Assembly: GCA_964643485.1 (NCBI GenBank)
Contig: CAZXRA010000218.1
Span: 1 to 7,045 of the forward strand
Source: Iamia sp964643485
GTDB taxonomy: Bacteria; Actinomycetota; Acidimicrobiia; Acidimicrobiales; Iamiaceae
DNA: 7,045 bases
Direction of reading: 5' to 3'
Shown here: positions 4,912 through 7,045 of the stretch, piece after piece
Numbering within the stretch: the stretch's first letter is position 1
Layout of the letters: each line of letters begins with the position of its first letter
Notes under the pieces: model-generated
The model's input: only the letters and a program-made list of their open reading frames with translations
Told to the model about the DNA's origin: nothing
Database searches by the model: none
Made by a program: the position numbers and the translations under genes

Positions 4912-6009
4912 ATGACGCACGACGTGCGAGCGGTGGTGGCTCCCGGCCGGGGCGAACCGGTGCAGGTGGCCACCATCTCGGTCCCCGATCCGGGCCCGGG
5001 CGCAGCCCTGGTGCGAGTCCAGGCCTGCGGGGTGTGCCACACCGACCTCCACTACCGGGAGGGGGGCATCACCGACGACTTCCCGTTCCTGCTGGGCCAC
5101 GAGGCGGCGGGGATCGTTGAGGCCGTGGGGGATGGCGTCACCGACCTGGCCCCCGGCGACTTCGTCGTCCTCAACTGGCGGGCCGTGTGCGGCACGTGCC
5201 GGGCCTGCCGCCGGGGCCGGCCGCAGTACTGCTTCGCCACCCACAACGCCACGCAGAAGATGACCCTCGACGGGGTGGAGCTGAGCCCCGCCCTGGGCAT
5301 CGGCGCCTTCGCCGAGAAGACCCTCGTGGCCGCGGGCCAGGCCACCAAGGTCGATCCCCGGGCCCGGCCCGAGGCCGTCGGCCTGCTCGGCTGCGGGGTG
5401 ATGGCCGGCCTGGGGGCGGCCATCAACACCGGGGGCGTCGGGCCCGGCGACTCGGTGGCTGTGTTCGGCTGCGGGGGGGTGGGGGATGCCGCCATCGCCG
5501 GCGCTCGCCTGGCCGGGGCCAACGTCGTCATCGCCGTCGACCTCGACGCCCGCAAGCTGGCCTGGGCCGAGGGCATGGGGGCCACCCACACCGTGGACGC
5601 CTCCCGGGTCGACCCGGTCGAGGCCATCCGGGAGCTCACCGGCGGGGTCGGGGCCGACGTGGTCATCGAGGCCGTGGGCCACCCGGCCGTGTTCGCGCAG
5701 GCCTTCCACGCCCGCGACCTGGCCGGCACCCTGGTCCAGGTCGGCGTGCCCCACCCCGAGATGCGCATCGACATCCCGATGATCGACTTCTTCGGCCGGG
5801 GGGGCGCCCTCAAGCCCTCCTGGTACGGCGACTGCCTGCCCAGCCGCGACTTCCCTCTCTACACCGACCTCTACCTCCAGGGCCGGCTCGACCTCGACGC
5901 CTTCGTGAGCGAGACCATCGCCCTCGACGAGGTCGAGGAGGCGTTCGCCCGGATGCAGCGGGGCGAGGTGCTCCGCTCCGTCGTCGTCCTGGGAGGGGGG
6001 GACCGATGA
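4912..6009 (+). CDS. mscR: S-(hydroxymethyl)mycothiol dehydrogenase (mycothiol-dependent formaldehyde dehydrogenase)
   Basis: This 365-residue zinc-dependent, NAD-linked dehydrogenase oxidises the adduct of formaldehyde and mycothiol to S-formylmycothiol in the cytoplasm. Related enzymes may also act as S-nitrosomycothiol reductases. From memory it closely resembles the mycobacterial MscR protein along its whole length, for example CGVCHTDL.YREGGI, FLLGHEAAGI, VLNWRAVCG and LKPSWYGDCLP. Catalytic zinc ligands are Cys42, His63 and Cys161, with Glu64 nearby. The structural zinc site is Cys93, Cys96, Cys99 and Cys107. The Rossmann motif is GCGGVG (186-191), and Asp210 after the second strand favours NAD over NADP. 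The ATG at 4912 matches the family start and has AGGGA 6 nt upstream. The open frame extends back to 4477 but would overlap bfd, so that extension is spurious. The hydrolase gene downstream overlaps by 4 nt. Confidence 0.96.
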   Translation: MTHDVRAVVAPGRGEPVQVATISVPDPGPGAALVRVQACGVCHTDLHYREGGITDDFPFLLGHEAAGIVEAVGDGVTDLAPGDFVVLNWRAVCGTCRACRRGRPQYCFATHNATQKMTLDGVELSPALGIGAFAEKTLVAAGQATKVDPRARPEAVGLLGCGVMAGLGAAINTGGVGPGDSVAVFGCGGVGDAAIAGARLAGANVVIAVDLDARKLAWAEGMGATHTVDASRVDPVEAIRELTGGVGADVVIEAVGHPAVFAQAFHARDLAGTLVQVGVPHPEMRIDIPMIDFFGRGGALKPSWYGDCLPSRDFPLYTDLYLQGRLDLDAFVSETIALDEVEEAFARMQRGEVLRSVVVLGGGDR

Positions 6010-6641
6010 CGGGCGGGCCCCGCGTCGACAAGGTCGTCACCTCCGGGACCTTCTCCCTCGACGGGGAGGACTTCGCCGTCGACAACAACATCTGGATCGT
6101 CGGCGACGACGAGGAGTGCGTCGTCATCGACGCCGCCCACGACCACGAGCCCATCGTCGCCGGCGTGGCCGGCCGTCGGGTCGTGGCCGTCGTCTGCACC
6201 CACGGCCACAACGACCACATCAACGCGGCCCCGGCCCTGGCCGATGCCGTGGGCGCCCCCGTGTGGCTCCATCCGGCCGACGCCATGCTCTGGGAGCAGG
6301 TCCACCCCCGGCGGGCCGTCGACGCGCCTCTCCAGGACGGGCAGGTGATCGCCGTCGGTGGTCGCAAGCTGAAGGTGATCCACACCCCGGGCCACAGTCC
6401 CGGGGGATGCTCGCTCCACGACCTGCCGGCCCGGGTGCTCTTCACCGGCGACACCCTGTTCAAGGGAGGACCGGGGGCGACGGGTCGCTCGTGGTCGAGC
6501 TTCGCCACCATCATCGACTCGATCCGCGACCGGCTCCTGCCCCTCGACGACGAGACCGTCGTCCACACCGGCCACGGCGACGACACCACCATCGGGGCCG
6601 AGGCCCCCCACCTCGACGCCTGGATCGCCCGGGGCCACTAG
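6006..6641 (+). CDS. metallo-beta-lactamase-fold hydrolase, candidate S-formylmycothiol hydrolase
   Basis: This 211-residue protein has the glyoxalase II-like metallo-beta-lactamase pattern: THGHNDH (His66, His68, Asp70, His71), His130 in HTPGHSPGG, Asp149 in FTGDTLF and His190 in HTGHGDD. These residues bind two metal ions and activate water for thioester or related hydrolysis. The length fits the compact members that lack the extra C-terminal domain of true glyoxalase II. Its ATG overlaps the mscR stop (ATGA, 6006-6009), and a purine-rich GGGAGGGGGG precedes it, so it is translationally coupled to mscR. A hydrolase of this fold also follows mscR in Mycobacterium tuberculosis (Rv2259-Rv2260, from memory). 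I infer that it hydrolyses S-formylmycothiol to formate and mycothiol, finishing formaldehyde detoxification. Another mycothiol thioester is possible. The family is certain; the substrate is inferred. Confidence 0.92.
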   Translation: MTGGPRVDKVVTSGTFSLDGEDFAVDNNIWIVGDDEECVVIDAAHDHEPIVAGVAGRRVVAVVCTHGHNDHINAAPALADAVGAPVWLHPADAMLWEQVHPRRAVDAPLQDGQVIAVGGRKLKVIHTPGHSPGGCSLHDLPARVLFTGDTLFKGGPGATGRSWSSFATIIDSIRDRLLPLDDETVVHTGHGDDTTIGAEAPHLDAWIARGH

Positions 6642-6654
6642 CCCGGGGGCCGTC

Positions 6655-7045
6655 TCAGGCGCAGAGCTCAGGGCGGAGGTCCTGGTGGCCGCGGCCGGGC
6701 TGGCAGCGCTGGGACCACGAGCCCGCGGTGACGACGCTGGCCCTCCCGGGCTGCCCGTCCACCTGCAGCTCGTAGCGCACCTCGGCGATGGAGTCGTCGC
6801 CCAGGTTCGTCAGGGTGACGGCAATGCCCCGCCCGCCCTCGCCGTCGGAGAGGTCGGTGACCAACACGAGCGCGCCCCGGGCCCGCTCGTCCTCCAGGTG
6901 CAGCAGCAAGGAGGCGACGGCGTCGACGCCCAGCGCCCCCCGCGGGTCCACCTGGGCGAGGTGCTCGGGGAAGTCCCCGAAGTCGAGGGAGCCGGAGGGG
7001 TCGAGGCCGACGGCACCGGGCCAGGCCGGCAGCCCGTCGGCCTCG
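6655..7045 (-). CDS. unrecognised protein, C-terminal part (runs off right edge)
   Basis: The frame is open from the window edge down to a TGA at 6655-6657, giving 129 C-terminal residues; the start lies outside. An internal GTG at 6951 could start a 98-residue form, but the reading frame upstream of it (AVGLDPSGSLDFGDFPEHLAQ) looks coding and continues. I do not recognise a family. The visible part contains LLLHLEDERARGALVLVTDLSD, then beta-strand-like stretches GIAVTLTNLGDDSIAEVRYELQVDGQ with the look of an Ig-like or fibronectin-like sandwich. It ends with a tail holding two cysteines (RCQPGRGHQDLRPELCA), which could form a disulfide if the protein is exported. It converges on the hydrolase gene with a 13-nt gap, so the two probably do not share a role. 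Confidence 0.65.
   Translation of the reverse strand, partial: EADGLPAWPGAVGLDPSGSLDFGDFPEHLAQVDPRGALGVDAVASLLLHLEDERARGALVLVTDLSDGEGGRGIAVTLTNLGDDSIAEVRYELQVDGQPGRASVVTAGSWSQRCQPGRGHQDLRPELCA

Noticed and set aside
5187..6005. Long open frame running through mscR in another frame and joining the hydrolase
   Set aside because: The translation before the hydrolase ATG is Arg/Pro/Gly-rich shadow sequence, while mscR in the other frame is an unmistakable enzyme. Only the part from 6006 is real.

Overview
This 7-kb window is very GC-rich and carries tightly packed genes on both strands. It looks like chromosomal DNA of an actinobacterium, possibly of the Acidimicrobiia type. The strongest taxonomic clue is a clear S-(hydroxymethyl)mycothiol dehydrogenase, because mycothiol is the low-molecular-weight thiol of Actinobacteria. 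Supporting clues are the single-pass Ser/Thr kinase, several TANNNT boxes 6-7 nt ahead of a start codon (the leaderless-transcript layout common in actinobacteria), and GTG starts. No mobile element, RNA gene, CRISPR array or phage gene was found.

Layout. (1) 1-645, minus: the N-terminal 215 residues of an acyl-CoA dehydrogenase that runs off the left edge. (2) 646-744: a divergent control region with a perfect 12-bp inverted repeat. (3) 745-1884, plus: an acyl-CoA-dehydrogenase-like protein resembling flavin-dependent monooxygenases. A HAD-IIB (Cof-type) phosphatase (1912-2715, plus) follows after 27 nt. (4) 2712-3914, minus: a membrane-anchored Ser/Thr protein kinase whose stop codon overlaps that of the phosphatase. 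(5) 3986-4462 and 4599-4796, minus: bacterioferritin and, upstream of it, bacterioferritin-associated ferredoxin, an iron storage and release pair. (6) 4912-6009 and 6006-6641, plus: the mycothiol-dependent formaldehyde dehydrogenase and a metallo-beta-lactamase-fold hydrolase, joined by an ATGA overlap. (7) 6655-7045, minus: the C-terminal part of an unrecognised protein that runs off the right edge.

The genes form small functional units rather than one system. The left unit probably handles acyl-CoA or aromatic/steroid-type substrates under a shared operator, although its regulator is not in the window. The central unit is Bfd-Bfr iron handling. The right unit is formaldehyde detoxification through mycothiol, where the dehydrogenase makes S-formylmycothiol and the downstream hydrolase is a natural candidate to release formate. 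The iron and formaldehyde units are divergent and share about 115 bp of control DNA.

I do not see convincing evidence for a wholly new system. The points most worth a second look are the perfect operator-like palindrome, the His-to-Asp change at a ferroxidase ligand position of the bacterioferritin, and the coupled dehydrogenase-hydrolase pair.
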